From: Pictodentalium vernedei
Lineage: Eukaryota > Mollusca > Scaphopoda > Dentaliida > Dentaliidae
DNA: 64,000 nt
NCBI GenBank assembly: GCA_031216915.1
Contig: CM062294.1
Location: 390,095,217 to 390,159,216 of the forward strand
Direction of reading: 5' to 3'
The translations under genes and the position numbers were made by a program. Under the pieces are notes generated by a model, which was not told the DNA's origin, searched no databases, and saw only the letters and a program-made list of their open reading frames with translations. Below are positions 55,192-64,000 of this stretch, in pieces (position 1 is the first letter of the stretch; every line of letters starts with the position of its first letter).

Positions 55192-57292
55192 TCACCTCCT
55201 GGACCTGCGAGGTCTGCGGTAGGAGAAACCACGTCTTCCACGACCCGCACCTCGTCCCGTCGACCTCGGGGCGTCCGACCGGTTGTCCTGGCCCGAAGGA
55301 CGTCCCACACGTGAGTCGCTGCCTTGACGGTCTCTTGAATAAGACCAAGAGGACGCACCGGAACCTCTATAGGAACCTCTCTTGGGCGCATTAGACCCAG
55401 AAGTGCCTGTCTTACTCTTATCTGCCGTGTCCGACTTCTTAGAAGCAGATTTGAACAGCAGAGAATCCGAAGCTTTCTTAGTAATTTTATCGTAAATTGC
55501 AGAAAGCTTGCCGTCGAAGAGAAGTTCTCCGGAGACCGAAGCAACTCTGAGAGAGTTATTCACCTTACTATCCACGAGTGTGGATGTAGCTAGGGCTGCG
55601 TCCGTCTAACCAACTCCAGGCTTGCCACTGAAAGGGCGGAGTTACACGTGGAATAAGCTACTGCCCTTGAAAGAAGTCTTAAAGAGGATTGTATATCCTG
55701 GAATTCTTTCCCTTGAAGACGCAGTGATAATGCCTTAGTAAGGTGGTCTGCGTAAGATAAAGCATCTAAACTGGCTCTGTTAGACGAAATAGTCGTCTCC
55801 AACACCGCGGTTGGAATAGACGCAGACGATGGTAATGATAATTCTAAGTCTTCCGCCTCATCGTCCATACGCAGAGGAACTCTCGGGATACCCTGTCCTG
55901 CCGTATCGAATTTATTCCTTGCATTAATGAAAGGCAGGTTGAGAGTATTGGCGGACAAGAAACCCGCTTTTCCTGTTTTGGAAGCAAGTTTGAATATAGC
56001 ATCGTTCAATAATTCAAATGTTCTTGCAACATTATTGGACTGAGACGGAAACTCGGGAGCGATGTCCCTGAACTGCTCAAAGAAATCAGAGTCCAATGAC
56101 GCTATAATTCTCTTGTCCGGAACTGCAGCAGTCTGGCCCGATGGAACAACTTGAGGAAGAAAGTGCCGGATGAAGTCCACGGCAGCTTTATGTTGTTCCG
56201 AAAGGGATAGCTCCAAGTCATCCATATCCCTTTCACCATCCGGTCGGACCTCATGATGCTCCCGGTCGTCCACACCCGATGCTTCGGCGGAGCATACCGA
56301 CCCAGCGCTGCGGATAATTCCCCATCCGACACCGTTTCTGTCGGTTGCTGGGATGCTGCGATAAGTTGTGCTATTTGAACAAGCACGTCCGACATCGAGG
56401 CCTGCGGAGGCGCAGTCTTTCGCTGCTTCGCCGAGGGCAGCTCCGCATCCGGTGACTCCCGCATACTCTTCCTATGCGAACGTCCGGAGTCCACCGGCCT
56501 CGTGTCCCTGGCTACCGGATGGCGTGACCTGGTCGCCGAAGAATCCCTGATTGGCGAAGCTGGTAAAATATTGGTGGTCACGTAGCCAAGGTGCGGTCGT
56601 GTGCACTGGTGAGAGGAAGAAGCCTGAGCAGTCTCCGCGGACTGCCTATACAACGGAGCGTCCCGAGCGACGGACGTGTGCTCCGCTTGCGACACATTTT
56701 GTACCACAACATCTGGTCCCAGATGTTGTTGTATGAGAGAGGGGCCTCTCTCGCTCGTGGCCCGGCTGGACCTGGACGAGCTAGGAACCGGACTCGAAGG
56801 CTTCCTCTGATCTCTCCTACCATCCGCCATCACTGGGTGTGCACGTTGAATGTTTATAGTGCTCGCATCACCCAACATTTCCTCCTGGACGGCATCGGAC
56901 AAACCCGGCTGCCGAACCATTCGGTGAATGGACACTACACCGGGCGAGCTAGCGGACGACATTTGTCTTATCTCCATGAGCATTTTTGCCACTAGCTCTG
57001 TATTCATTTGTGACGACGGAAGCGCACTTGCGGAAGATAACATGGAAACATCACCCTGTTCTTGTTCCTCTGAAATAGAAACTGATAGAGTAGAGTGACC
57101 CTGCGGAGAAAGAGCCGGCATAGCCCTTTCTCCACTAACAATATATCGTGACACACGTTTCCAATGTTTGTCATCCCAATATTGACATATAGAACAGGGA
57201 TTAGTGCGAGTACACTGACTACAATTAATCCAATGATCATGAAAGTCAGAGGAAGATTTCTTCCTATTACAATTTGAACAACATCCTTTCAT
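55192..57292 (-). pseudogene. gag: E3 gag, three frames
   Basis: Start ATG at 57292: MKGCCSNCNRKKSSSDFHDH, then WINCSQC and PCSICQYW, a Cys/His-rich N-terminus. Ser-rich and proline-rich spacer follows, with VSISEEQEQGD. At about 56265 the frame changes to the 227-codon segment (56273-55590; DDLELSLSEQHKAAVDFIRH, ALSYADHLTKALSLRLQGKE, ALSVASLELVRR), and at about 55590 again to 55575-55192, which ends in an Arg/Gly/Ser-rich tail (GRGAGRGRRGFSYRRPRRSR) suited to RNA binding. Two frameshifts, probably mutations because E1 places the same joins in frame (LIRHDAALASS). Function: RNA packaging. Confidence 0.8.
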
Positions 57293-58175
57293 TGTGAAAA
57301 GTCAACAACAAGTCCTAGTACTCGCACAAACCCCTAAACACAAAGATACATAATAACATGATCCATTAATATTGAAAAAACAATTGAAAATCAAAATAAT
57401 TTTTGAAAAATATTTTTTCAGCAAAGCCCAAGTTTCTGAAAAGTAACGTTGAGCCCCAATGGATCCCAAGGCTAAGTGTGGTCAAAAATTTTAAAATTAT
57501 ATTAAATAATTAATGCAACACTTACGGATAATAATAATGTATCTTATAGTGAGATAAACTACTCCAAAGGCAAACAGCCCCCGTCAAAAGAGACTGTTGC
57601 CAGTGTAAACAAACAGTGTAAAAACACCGGAAAACATGACTCCAGGCACTGACAATACTGGCCTGAAATCAGTCATCAAAATTACACTCTATCTGATGCA
57701 AGACAGAGACTCCCAGGGGAGAATCTGCAGAACATCAGATGGTAGATGCAGAACACAACGTTTATACACCCATGGGTGAAAACGTAAACATGGGGAAAAT
57801 AACAGAATTCATTCTGTAACCAAGCTAACTCTCCCAAGAGAATTTAGAAATGATCTTTCTCAAAAATATGCCAAAAGCATGGGAGAATAGCAAGGGGGGA
57901 CTTAGAAGACCAGGGGAGAGGAAACACTGAATAAGCAGTGCAACTTCATAGCAAGAATGACAACAACAGGCCCATGCCTCGAAAATAGGCAACTTAACAT
58001 AATTTCATAAAAAATTTTAAGTACAGCCCTGATTATTTTTTGTCACTCCGTTTTCCTCTCCTCCTTCTATATCCTCCTTAGAATCACCATTTCTCCAATA
58101 ATTACGTGTCTGGCATCCTTAAACTGAGATTTACAAGCACAAAGATCAGTGAGATGTTGACTGATGAAGGGCCAA
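57293..58175 (-). other. E3 5' leader
   Basis: Between left ITR and gag ATG, about 880 bases, no long ORF. Equivalent to the 4564-5451 leader of E1. Confidence 0.6.
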
Positions 58176-58382
58176 ACAGAGAATGATAATTGGCGCCAAT
58201 TTCGGAACGTCCTTGACACTGCGCATGCGCAGTAAGGGCAAAGTATGGAGGTCCTTTAGGACATGATTTCTTTTGGTTTTAGATGCAAATTTTGGGGATT
58301 GGGGGGGCAAAATTTGTGTTTGGCCCTTGATTTTTTAGAGTTAGCACCAGCTATGTCTGGGTCATTGGTACAGTATAAAAAT
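58176..58382 (-). repeat. E3 left (5') inverted terminal repeat
   Basis: Complement of 51263-51490. NRF-1-like site at 58219-58232. Presumed promoter-bearing end of the element. Confidence 0.9.
58219..58232. promoter_or_regulatory. NRF-1-like palindrome, E3 5' ITR
   Basis: CTGCGCATGCGCAG, about 150 bases inside the presumed transcription-start end of E3. Confidence 0.6.
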
Positions 58383-58494
58383 AATTATATTTAAAATAAT
58401 AAATTTTGATATCATCTGTGTTGGGTAAAGGGTTAAGAACACAATCACCAAGTCTTGCAGGTAAGAGTCAAATTACTTTGTCTGTGGATTACAG

Positions 58495-58573
58495 CCAGAC
58501 AGCAAACCACTGCTAAGCCAGTAGATTCATATGTTGCAGTGCAGAAGAAAGTCTGGAAGACTGTCAAGGCCTT
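58495..58573 (+). CDS. Weak candidate exon of unknown gene
   Basis: 79 bases between GGATTACAG (ends 58494) and GTGAGT (58574). Only one frame is open: RQQTTAKPVDSYVAVQKKVW followed by KTVKA. No domain recognised. Both splice signals are good, but the length is short and no neighbouring exon supports it. Confidence 0.25.
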
Positions 58574-59016
58574 GTGAGTTCAAAGTGACAGTATGTGTTT
58601 CCATTAGATTTATTGTGGGAACATGGTTTAGGGAATGTTAGCTGATCAAAAATTTTATATGAGCACCTTTACCACTTTCTTTATTTTCAAACCAAGACGG
58701 TCAGAGAGTGAGAGTGATAGTCCACCTAAAAACTATAGTCCTTCTGTTTCCTATTCAACCTGAACTTTTAGTAACTGTTGTTTTGTTACTTGGTGGATTT
58801 GTTCTGTTACTGTTTATTGTAGAGTGACTTTCAGCACTTTCCAATAAAATGTAACACAACAGTTACTGATGTACAAATTCCTACCACCCAAAATATTCCA
58901 GCAATCTACCAGTTAACCCTCTCTACATTGTGCAGAGAGAAAAACAGGGCTCAGCAAAGAAAGAGTGTTAATTGTAAAACTACTTTGCCAGCAAAAAATA
59001 TTCAGTAAAGGTCTAA
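58574..59016. other. Unassigned sequence
   Basis: No gene recognised. 58800-58930 shares 'tttccaataaaatgtaacac' and 'caatctaccagttaa' with 61505-61670, another dispersed repeat pair. Confidence 0.3.
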
Positions 59017-59300
59017 AAAAGTTAAAAATCTGTTTCTTAGGCCCTCCCACATGGTCCTTTTGGCTGCAGCATACTCTCTTTTTATAACCAATGCAAACTT
59101 CCAAAAAAATAAAAATTAAACGGGTTACATCTTTTTTCACCCAAGTTAATAAAATTGATAAATCTCTCCCTCAAGTGCAACAAGGCTTTGCATTGCTTTA
59201 GCATTGCAAAGCCTTCTTGCACTCAAGGGACAAAATGCACCACCACCCAGGCTATTCTGTAGATTATGAGGCTTAAAACATACAACAAACCAATAACATA
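59017..59300. repeat. Dispersed repeat, copy 2
   Basis: Counterpart of 2833-3090, with a hairpin at 59180-59225 (AAGGCTTTGCATTGC/GCATTGCAAAGCCTT-like arms) not in copy 1. Confidence 0.6.
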
Positions 59301-59351
59301 ACTGGAATTTGGTCATTTTCCTTCATTCTGGTGAAAAGTTCTCATTTTTCC

Positions 59352-59395
59352 TATTATATGTTGTTCGATAGAGCTCTGTCCAACAGGATATAATA
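59352..59395. repeat. TTTGACAG-type palindrome, divergent
   Basis: TATTATATGTTGTTCGATAG and near-complement around GAGCTC. Confidence 0.45.
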
Positions 59396-59499
59396 GATTA
59401 AGTAACCTATATTGGATGTACTGTGGCAAAATAGGTCCATAAACATGATTGCTTGTGCAATTCTTTGATCGATCATGAGACTTGTCATTCAATTTAATG

Positions 59500-59842
59500 G
59501 GAGTGCGGTTGCTCAGTGGTTATGGCATTGGATTTCAAACCGAAAAGTCCACAGTTCGAACTTTGCCAGGAGCAACTGGGTTGTGTCCTTGGGCAAGGCA
59601 CTTAATCCCGATTACCCAAAAGGCACTGTGTACTAAGGCATACTGTAATCAGTGGCACACTTGCCTTCAACCAATGTTAACCCTGCTTGTGCGGAGTTGG
59701 TACGTTGAGGAGTCTGACATTACTCACCACTGCACAGTGGTTCTCTCCGAATACTCTGACTTCCTCCAACCGCAAAAAATGTCTGACATGAGGTGACCCT
59801 GGTGGTTGAAAGTGTCATTAAACCCCAATAAATAAATAAATT
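59500..59842 (+). mobile_element. SINE, full-length-like
   Basis: Head 'gcggttgctcagtggttatgg', B-box 'cagttcgaactttgcc', core 'ttgtgtccttgggcaaggca', tail 'ccccaataaataaataaatt'. About 155 bases downstream of the TADA2A stop codon (on the opposite strand). Confidence 0.8.
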
Positions 59843-59996
59843 CAATTTAGCAGGCATTTACTAGATAACCTGTATTCAATTACCAGGTCAAGTTTGTACT
59901 GACTGTTTGGGAAATTAATAAGGTTATCAAATTAAATGGGCTCCACTCTACAATATTGTGAAGGGAGATAAAAGATGAACACTGATTAACCCAATG

Positions 59997-60188
59997 TCAT
60001 ACAGGATCTTTATTTATCACTCCCTGCTGAATGAGAAAATCATATAATTTTCTTGTCTTATTGACATCAATTTTAATTAAGGTTCTTGCTTGGGCTAACT
60101 TTAAGCTCCCACGTTTTTCACATTCGGCTGCAAGTATGGACTTGAATTCCATATAAGCATCTGGAACTAGTCGAATGATCGAACAAAC
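59997..60188 (-). CDS. TADA2A: TADA2A last coding exon (SWIRM domain, C-terminus)
   Basis: Acceptor CTTTCAG ends at 60189 on -; 63 codons then TGA (59999-59997). Translation begins VCSIIRLVPDAYMEFKSILA and includes LKLAQARTLIKIDVNKTRKL followed by YDFLIQQG. That is the helical SWIRM domain at the C-terminus of ADA2A, the adaptor that joins the GCN5/PCAF acetyltransferase to SAGA and ATAC; SWIRM binds DNA or nucleosomes. The length and stop position match animal orthologues. Phase 0 start, joined to the exon at 62278-62205 across a 2-kb intron. Confidence 0.93.
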   Translation of the reverse strand, partial: VCSIIRLVPDAYMEFKSILAAECEKRGSLKLAQARTLIKIDVNKTRKLYDFLIQQGVINKDPV

Positions 60189-62204
60189 CTGAAAGGGAAA
60201 AACAGATGTTCAAGACAATGATTATAAATGGTGAACTGCTGTGGAACAGACTCAACTGGATATTTTTTAATTGAATAAATGTTAATTGCATATAATTTCC
60301 AAACACCAAACTAAGGATTAAGTGTCTTGCCCAAGGACACAATGCAGCTACATGAACTGTTGACCTTTCAGTTTAAAGTCCAATGCTCTAACCAACAAGC
60401 CCAGGATTTCCAGCAGGCAAGGACTGGTAAAATTCAAGGCTATTCAAGTACGGTTCGCGATATATTTCAGCATTTTTCAAGGCCCTACACTGGACAAATT
60501 CAAGCTTTATCAAAGCCCTGCCTCCACTGGACCTAACTAGGACTTTAGGTCATTATCCCAGCCTCCCACTTCCCTACAAGGGAAGTGGGAGGAGGGGTAA
60601 TGATTGGAGGTCCCAGTTAGGACTAGGCCTTCATGAACTCTGGCATATAAAACTATATAGTTATGATTACGTGCTTCAACAATATTTTTATTTCATGAAT
60701 ATTCAAGACTTTTCAAGGCCTCCTGACACAGTTCCCAGGATTTGAAGGCCTTGAATGATCCTTAGTCAAATTCAAGCCCATTCCTAGAATCGAAGGCCCT
60801 GCAGGAACCCTGGAGCCACCACACTTCCATACAGCCTCCTTACAACCAAAATTAGTATTTATTCTCTTATACATAGTTTGCCAGAGGTTATCGAGCTCTG
60901 TCAAACAAGATATAGTAGAATAAATGCTCGGTTTATCATCAGAAGACGGGAAAATAAACAAATTCCAGTTAATTGAATACTGTTAAATAAATATTTTTCA
61001 CTGGTAAAGTGGCTATTGAGTTACAAGATTCTACCACCTTTCAAGATGAATAGATGATGAACAACAAGATACTGTATTTACATGCAGGTCTTTTTGCAGA
61101 AAACAATTACAATAACTGTAGAACAAACTGGACTTGATGAAGGCAGAACATTTATAACATCCACGACCATATAAAATTTTTAAAAAAATGTGTTCAAAAT
61201 TTTTTTTTCTGAATCCCTGCAAGGAATCAGAAATTTTTATTTTTTCGGTCACTAATCCTGTGCACTCTGATGACAAAATAATGAAATTTTAAACTACATT
61301 TTTCCCATAATTACAACTACGAACTGAACCAATTCAATTTGATTGGCACAGCTCAACTCTCTGAACAAAATTTAATTGGTTCAATTTCTAGTTGCATTAT
61401 GGGAAAGTTTTTTGGTATTTTGACATCAGTGTGCAGGGAGTTAATCTACATTTCATCTGTAAGTTAAGATTTGGTAATGCACACATTTTTGTCTGGTAAA
61501 GGGCATGTTAAATTGGCACTCTCCAATAAATTGTAACAAATAAATTATCAAGAAAATCTTCTAAACTAAGGCTCTCCTTGCTGGTAGCAATAGAATCCAT
61601 TAAAAAAATACATGTTACAAATTGCCTTCGCAAAATAATTTAGCACTCTACCAGTTAATGTGTGGAGCAAGCTGGAGAGAATGATCAAGCAGTGGTGAGC
61701 AAATTAGAATCTACAACTTAAATAACCGACAAAAGCAAAGAGTGCAGCAGTTGAAGGCAAGAGCACCATCGACATGCAGGGTGTCTTAGTATTAGTACAC
61801 ATCACCAATGTACCCAAACTGGGCAATTGGGATTAAATGTTTTGTCCACGTTCACAGCATAGATGGCATGTGTCAGGATCTACATGGATTCTCACTGGTT
61901 TTGTTGCGCAAATGTTTGTGTGAATCGATTCTCGTCAAAATATAAATCCAGAATAACATACAAATTTTTGTCTAAAAGATGATTCTTACTTATTTACAAA
62001 ATTATCAAGGAAATGAGTACATATATTTCAAGCACATTCCCCGACAGAAAGTTTTCATCAAGATGTTTGTGAATCAGTGAAAATCCTATCACTTAAAATC
62101 AAATGTCAGTTGCTCAAACAGTTAAAAAAAGAAGCTGCTAGATGTTCTTTCACAGTGCTAATTACAAACTGTGTTAGCAACTAGAAAATCATCTGTAAAC
62201 TCAC
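60189..62204 (-). other. TADA2A last intron
   Basis: Bounded by GTGAGT (62204 on -) and TTTCAG (60189). Contains a SINE fragment (60318-60405, -), a hairpin (60560-60595: CCTCCCACTTCCCT/AGGGAAGTGGGAGG arms), a TTTGACAG palindrome (60873-60913), a 61300-61410 fold-back ('cccataattacaact' against 'agttgcattatggg') and a degraded SINE (61735-61870). Confidence 0.8.
60873..60913. repeat. TTTGACAG palindrome, half-decayed
   Basis: GAGCTCTGTCAAACAAGATAT arm intact, other arm degenerate. Confidence 0.45.
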
Positions 62205-62278
62205 CTCCTTTTCTTGATCACTGAGCCTGTCATACCCAGGAAGTCCCATGATATCCAAAGGTGGTGCAGATCTTCTTG
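62205..62278 (-). CDS. TADA2A: TADA2A penultimate exon
   Basis: Acceptor ATCACAG (to 62279) and donor GTGAGT (from 62204). Two bases complete the previous codon; then 24 codons RRSAPPLDIMGLPGYDRLSD and QEKE, the linker and first part of the SWIRM domain in ADA2A (the human protein has RRSAPPL and LPG at the same place). Continues directly into VCSIIRLVP of the last exon. Earlier exons lie beyond the window or were not recognised. Confidence 0.9.
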
Positions 62279-62799
62279 CTGTGATGAAATGAAAAAAAAC
62301 TCATTAATCAGCAGAAACTGAAACCAGAAGCAATGTGCCGAAAATCTTAATAAAATATATATACCAAATTTGAAAGAACTCTCTAAAAAATTCAAAATAG
62401 GAGCTCTAATAAATACAGAAATGTACCGCAGGGATACGATAAGCAAAGGGAAAAATAAATGGAAAACATATGAGTGGCTCTGCATCTAGTCTTTATATGA
62501 CTTTGCATCAACCGAGCCCAGGAAGACCAGCGGTGATGTCAGGTCTTACAGAGACCAGCACATACATTGTCCCATTCACTTGTCTCATTATCATCAATTT
62601 TCACTTTTTTTAACCAATGTAGCCTTTGGATGGGAACTCAATCTCATTTATTTCCATCAATGAGTACATTTATATTTTGGGTAGTGGTAATAGTAAATAT
62701 TCTGAGAATCCAAGAAGCTTGCAGCTTTAGGCCAAATATTTTAATTAAACTTCTGAAGTGTACAAGATGCAAGTGGAGCGGAAAACAGGCGAAAATTAA
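62279..62799. other. Probable TADA2A intron, nothing assigned
   Basis: No further TADA2A exon recognised on -; short frames only. Confidence 0.4.
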
Positions 62800-63640
62800 C
62801 TAATTAAGGACCATGACTCCACTCAGTAAGGGCAAACTGTCCTGGTTTTCAAACATTTTCAAGACATTGTTAAGAAAGTCTCACATACAAAATATTGGCT
62901 GAATACATTGATCTTTGTTCAAGTTATTGCTAGTGAGCTGAGGGCCATAACTCCACCCACTACAAGTGAAGCACATAAGAATTCAAGACATTGTTAAGAA
63001 AGTCTCACATACTAAATATTGGCTGAATCCATTGATCTTTGTTCAAGTTATCGCGCTAATGAGCTGAGGGCCATAACTCCACCCATTACAAATGAAGCAC
63101 ACAAGTTTTCAAACTAATTGTTTAGAAAGTCTCACATAATAAATATAGACTGAATCCATATCTGTTCAAGTTATCAAGATAACAAGCTGAAAACAGAAAA
63201 TGAACTAATTAAGGCCCATAACTCTGCTCAGTATAGCCAAACCGTACCCATTTTTAAACTCGTTCAAATCATTGTTCAGAAAGTCTCAGATACCAAATAT
63301 TGATTGAATCCATTGATATTTGTTAAAGTTATCGTGCTAATGAGCTGAGGGTCATAACTCCCTCAGTATGGGTGAATCACACAGGTTTTTGAACTCATTC
63401 AAGACATTGTTAAGAAAGTCTCACATACTAAAAATTGACTGAAGCCATTGATATTTGTTCAAGTTATGTTAACAAGCTGAAAACGGGCAAAAATTAATTA
63501 ATTGCGGGTCACAACTCAGTATGGCCAAATCGTACCTGTTTTGAAACCCATTGAAGGCATTGTATTGTTAAGAAAGTCTCATATACCAAATAATGACCAA
63601 CTCCATTGATATTTGTTAAAGTTATTGTGCTAACAAGCCT
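62800..63640. repeat. Minisatellite, about 130-150-bp unit
   Basis: Six imperfect units anchored by 'gggccataactcc' and 'aagaaagtctcacatac' at about 62810, 62942, 63069, 63204, 63351 and 63505. Similar in style to 47545-48352 but a different unit. Confidence 0.7.
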
Positions 63641-63697
63641 GCCAACCGCCTGCCCACACACCAACTTCATCAAACTATAGGTTAAGTTTTAAAAAAA

Positions 63698-64000
63698 GTT
63701 AAAAAATTTATAGTAATTTATATATTTTTTATACTTACCAATGACCCAGACTTAGCTGGTGCTAACTCCACAAAAACCAGGGCCAAACACAAATTTTGCC
63801 CCCCAATCCCCAAAATTTGCATCCAAAACAAAAAGAAATCATGTTCTAAAGGACCTCCATAGTACGACTCTACTGCGCATGCGCAGTGACGCAGTCGTCC
63901 CGAAATTGGCGCCAAATATCATTCTTACTGGCAGTGCCTGGTCAGCGCTATGTACTCAGCGGGGAGGCAAGAGTTCCCAACTCAGGGAGGGCCATCCCCG
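63698..64000 (-). mobile_element. DIRS element E4, 3' ITR, cut by window edge
   Basis: Same as the right end of E3: GTTAAAAAATTTATAGTAAT at the terminus, 'cttaccaatgacccagac', NRF-1-like site (63873-63886) and the start of the region leading to the ICR ('gagggccatccccg'). Orientation as E3; the body lies to the right of the window. Confidence 0.9.
63873..63886. promoter_or_regulatory. NRF-1-like palindrome, E4 ITR
   Basis: CTGCGCATGCGCAG, kept although flanking bases differ from E3. Confidence 0.6.

Larger units (their letters stand above)
51263..58382 (-). mobile_element. DIRS-type retrotransposon E3 (about 7.1 kb, least decayed)
   Basis: On -: left ITR (58382-58176), leader, gag (57292-55192), RT (55134-54303), RNase H/methyltransferase (54387-53206), recombinase (to 52256), ICR (51657-51566), right ITR (51490-51263). 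Same family as E1 and E4. Catalytic motifs of RT, RNase H and recombinase are all present; only about three frameshifts are visible. Confidence 0.92.
51077..58436. mobile_element. TTAA-ended palindromic MITE split by DIRS element E3
   Basis: Left end TTAACCCTTTACCCAAC (51077-51093), right end GTTGGGTAAAGGGTTAA (58420-58436). The left piece holds the family hairpin (51153-51251): 'ttccaaaaatttcaacaaaa' arms with CATGTGACCCCTC/GAGGGGTCACATG and centre GAACGAGCTCGTTC. The right piece is short (58383-58436), so part of the right arm was lost. Confidence 0.7.

Noticed and set aside
62460..62560. Possible earlier TADA2A exon (a DITAGLPG-like translation on -)
   Set aside because: In-frame stop directly after and no acceptable splice pair; the resemblance to DIMGLPG is probably chance.

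Overview
The window looks like animal genomic DNA and is dominated by transposable elements. Three things support this: spliced exons of conserved metazoan genes, tRNA- and 5S-derived SINEs, and DIRS-type tyrosine-recombinase retrotransposons. Many minisatellite-bearing elements end in motifs such as GCTCACCTG...CAGGTGAGC or TAGCTCAACTT...AAGTTGAGCTA. From general knowledge that style of repeat suggests a lophotrochozoan, probably a bivalve mollusc; this is an inference, not a proof. Nothing prokaryotic is present.

Host genes: only fragments are visible. A last exon of a TLCD3/FAM57-like TLC-domain gene lies on + at 3256-3531. Two terminal exons of the SAGA/ATAC adaptor gene TADA2A (SWIRM domain) lie on - at 62205-62278 and 59997-60188. 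A probable PDZ-domain exon lies on + at 39853-39925, and a weak exon candidate on + at 58495-58573.

Layout: 1-3.2 kb holds a 5'-truncated SINE, a degraded TTAA-ended palindromic element and a dispersed repeat. At 3965-17277 there is one roughly 1.19-kb Tc1/mariner-like non-autonomous element (TA duplication, GTGATTAACC termini) split by two different DIRS retrotransposons, E1 (4357-11003) and E2 (11297-16777). An intact inverted paralogue of the host element lies at 21587-22728 and acts as an empty-site reference, showing that both DIRS copies entered without a target duplication. From 18 to 42.6 kb come arrays of 120-340-bp repeats, including a 153-bp satellite (about 29985-36160) with a 612-bp higher-order period and a nearly perfect 2125-bp tandem duplication. 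From 42.6 to 47.5 kb there are hairpin elements, a 5'-truncated CR1/L2-like LINE and a SINE with a 5S-rRNA-derived head. From 51.1 to 58.4 kb a third DIRS element (E3, - strand, least decayed) sits inside another TTAA palindromic element. The window ends inside a fourth DIRS copy (E4, from 63698).

How the DIRS parts fit together: each element has inverted terminal repeats, Gag, RT-RNase H-methyltransferase-like Pol, an overlapping tyrosine recombinase, and an internal complementary region (ICR) that copies the joined ends of the circular intermediate. E1 has lost its RT YxDD motif. E2 has fused RT to RNase H by deletion and lost both catalytic arginines of its recombinase. E3 retains all catalytic motifs but carries frameshifts in gag and between RT and RNase H. 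The ITRs of the E1/E3/E4 family carry a palindromic NRF-1-type site; those of E2 carry a CRE-type TGACGTCA.
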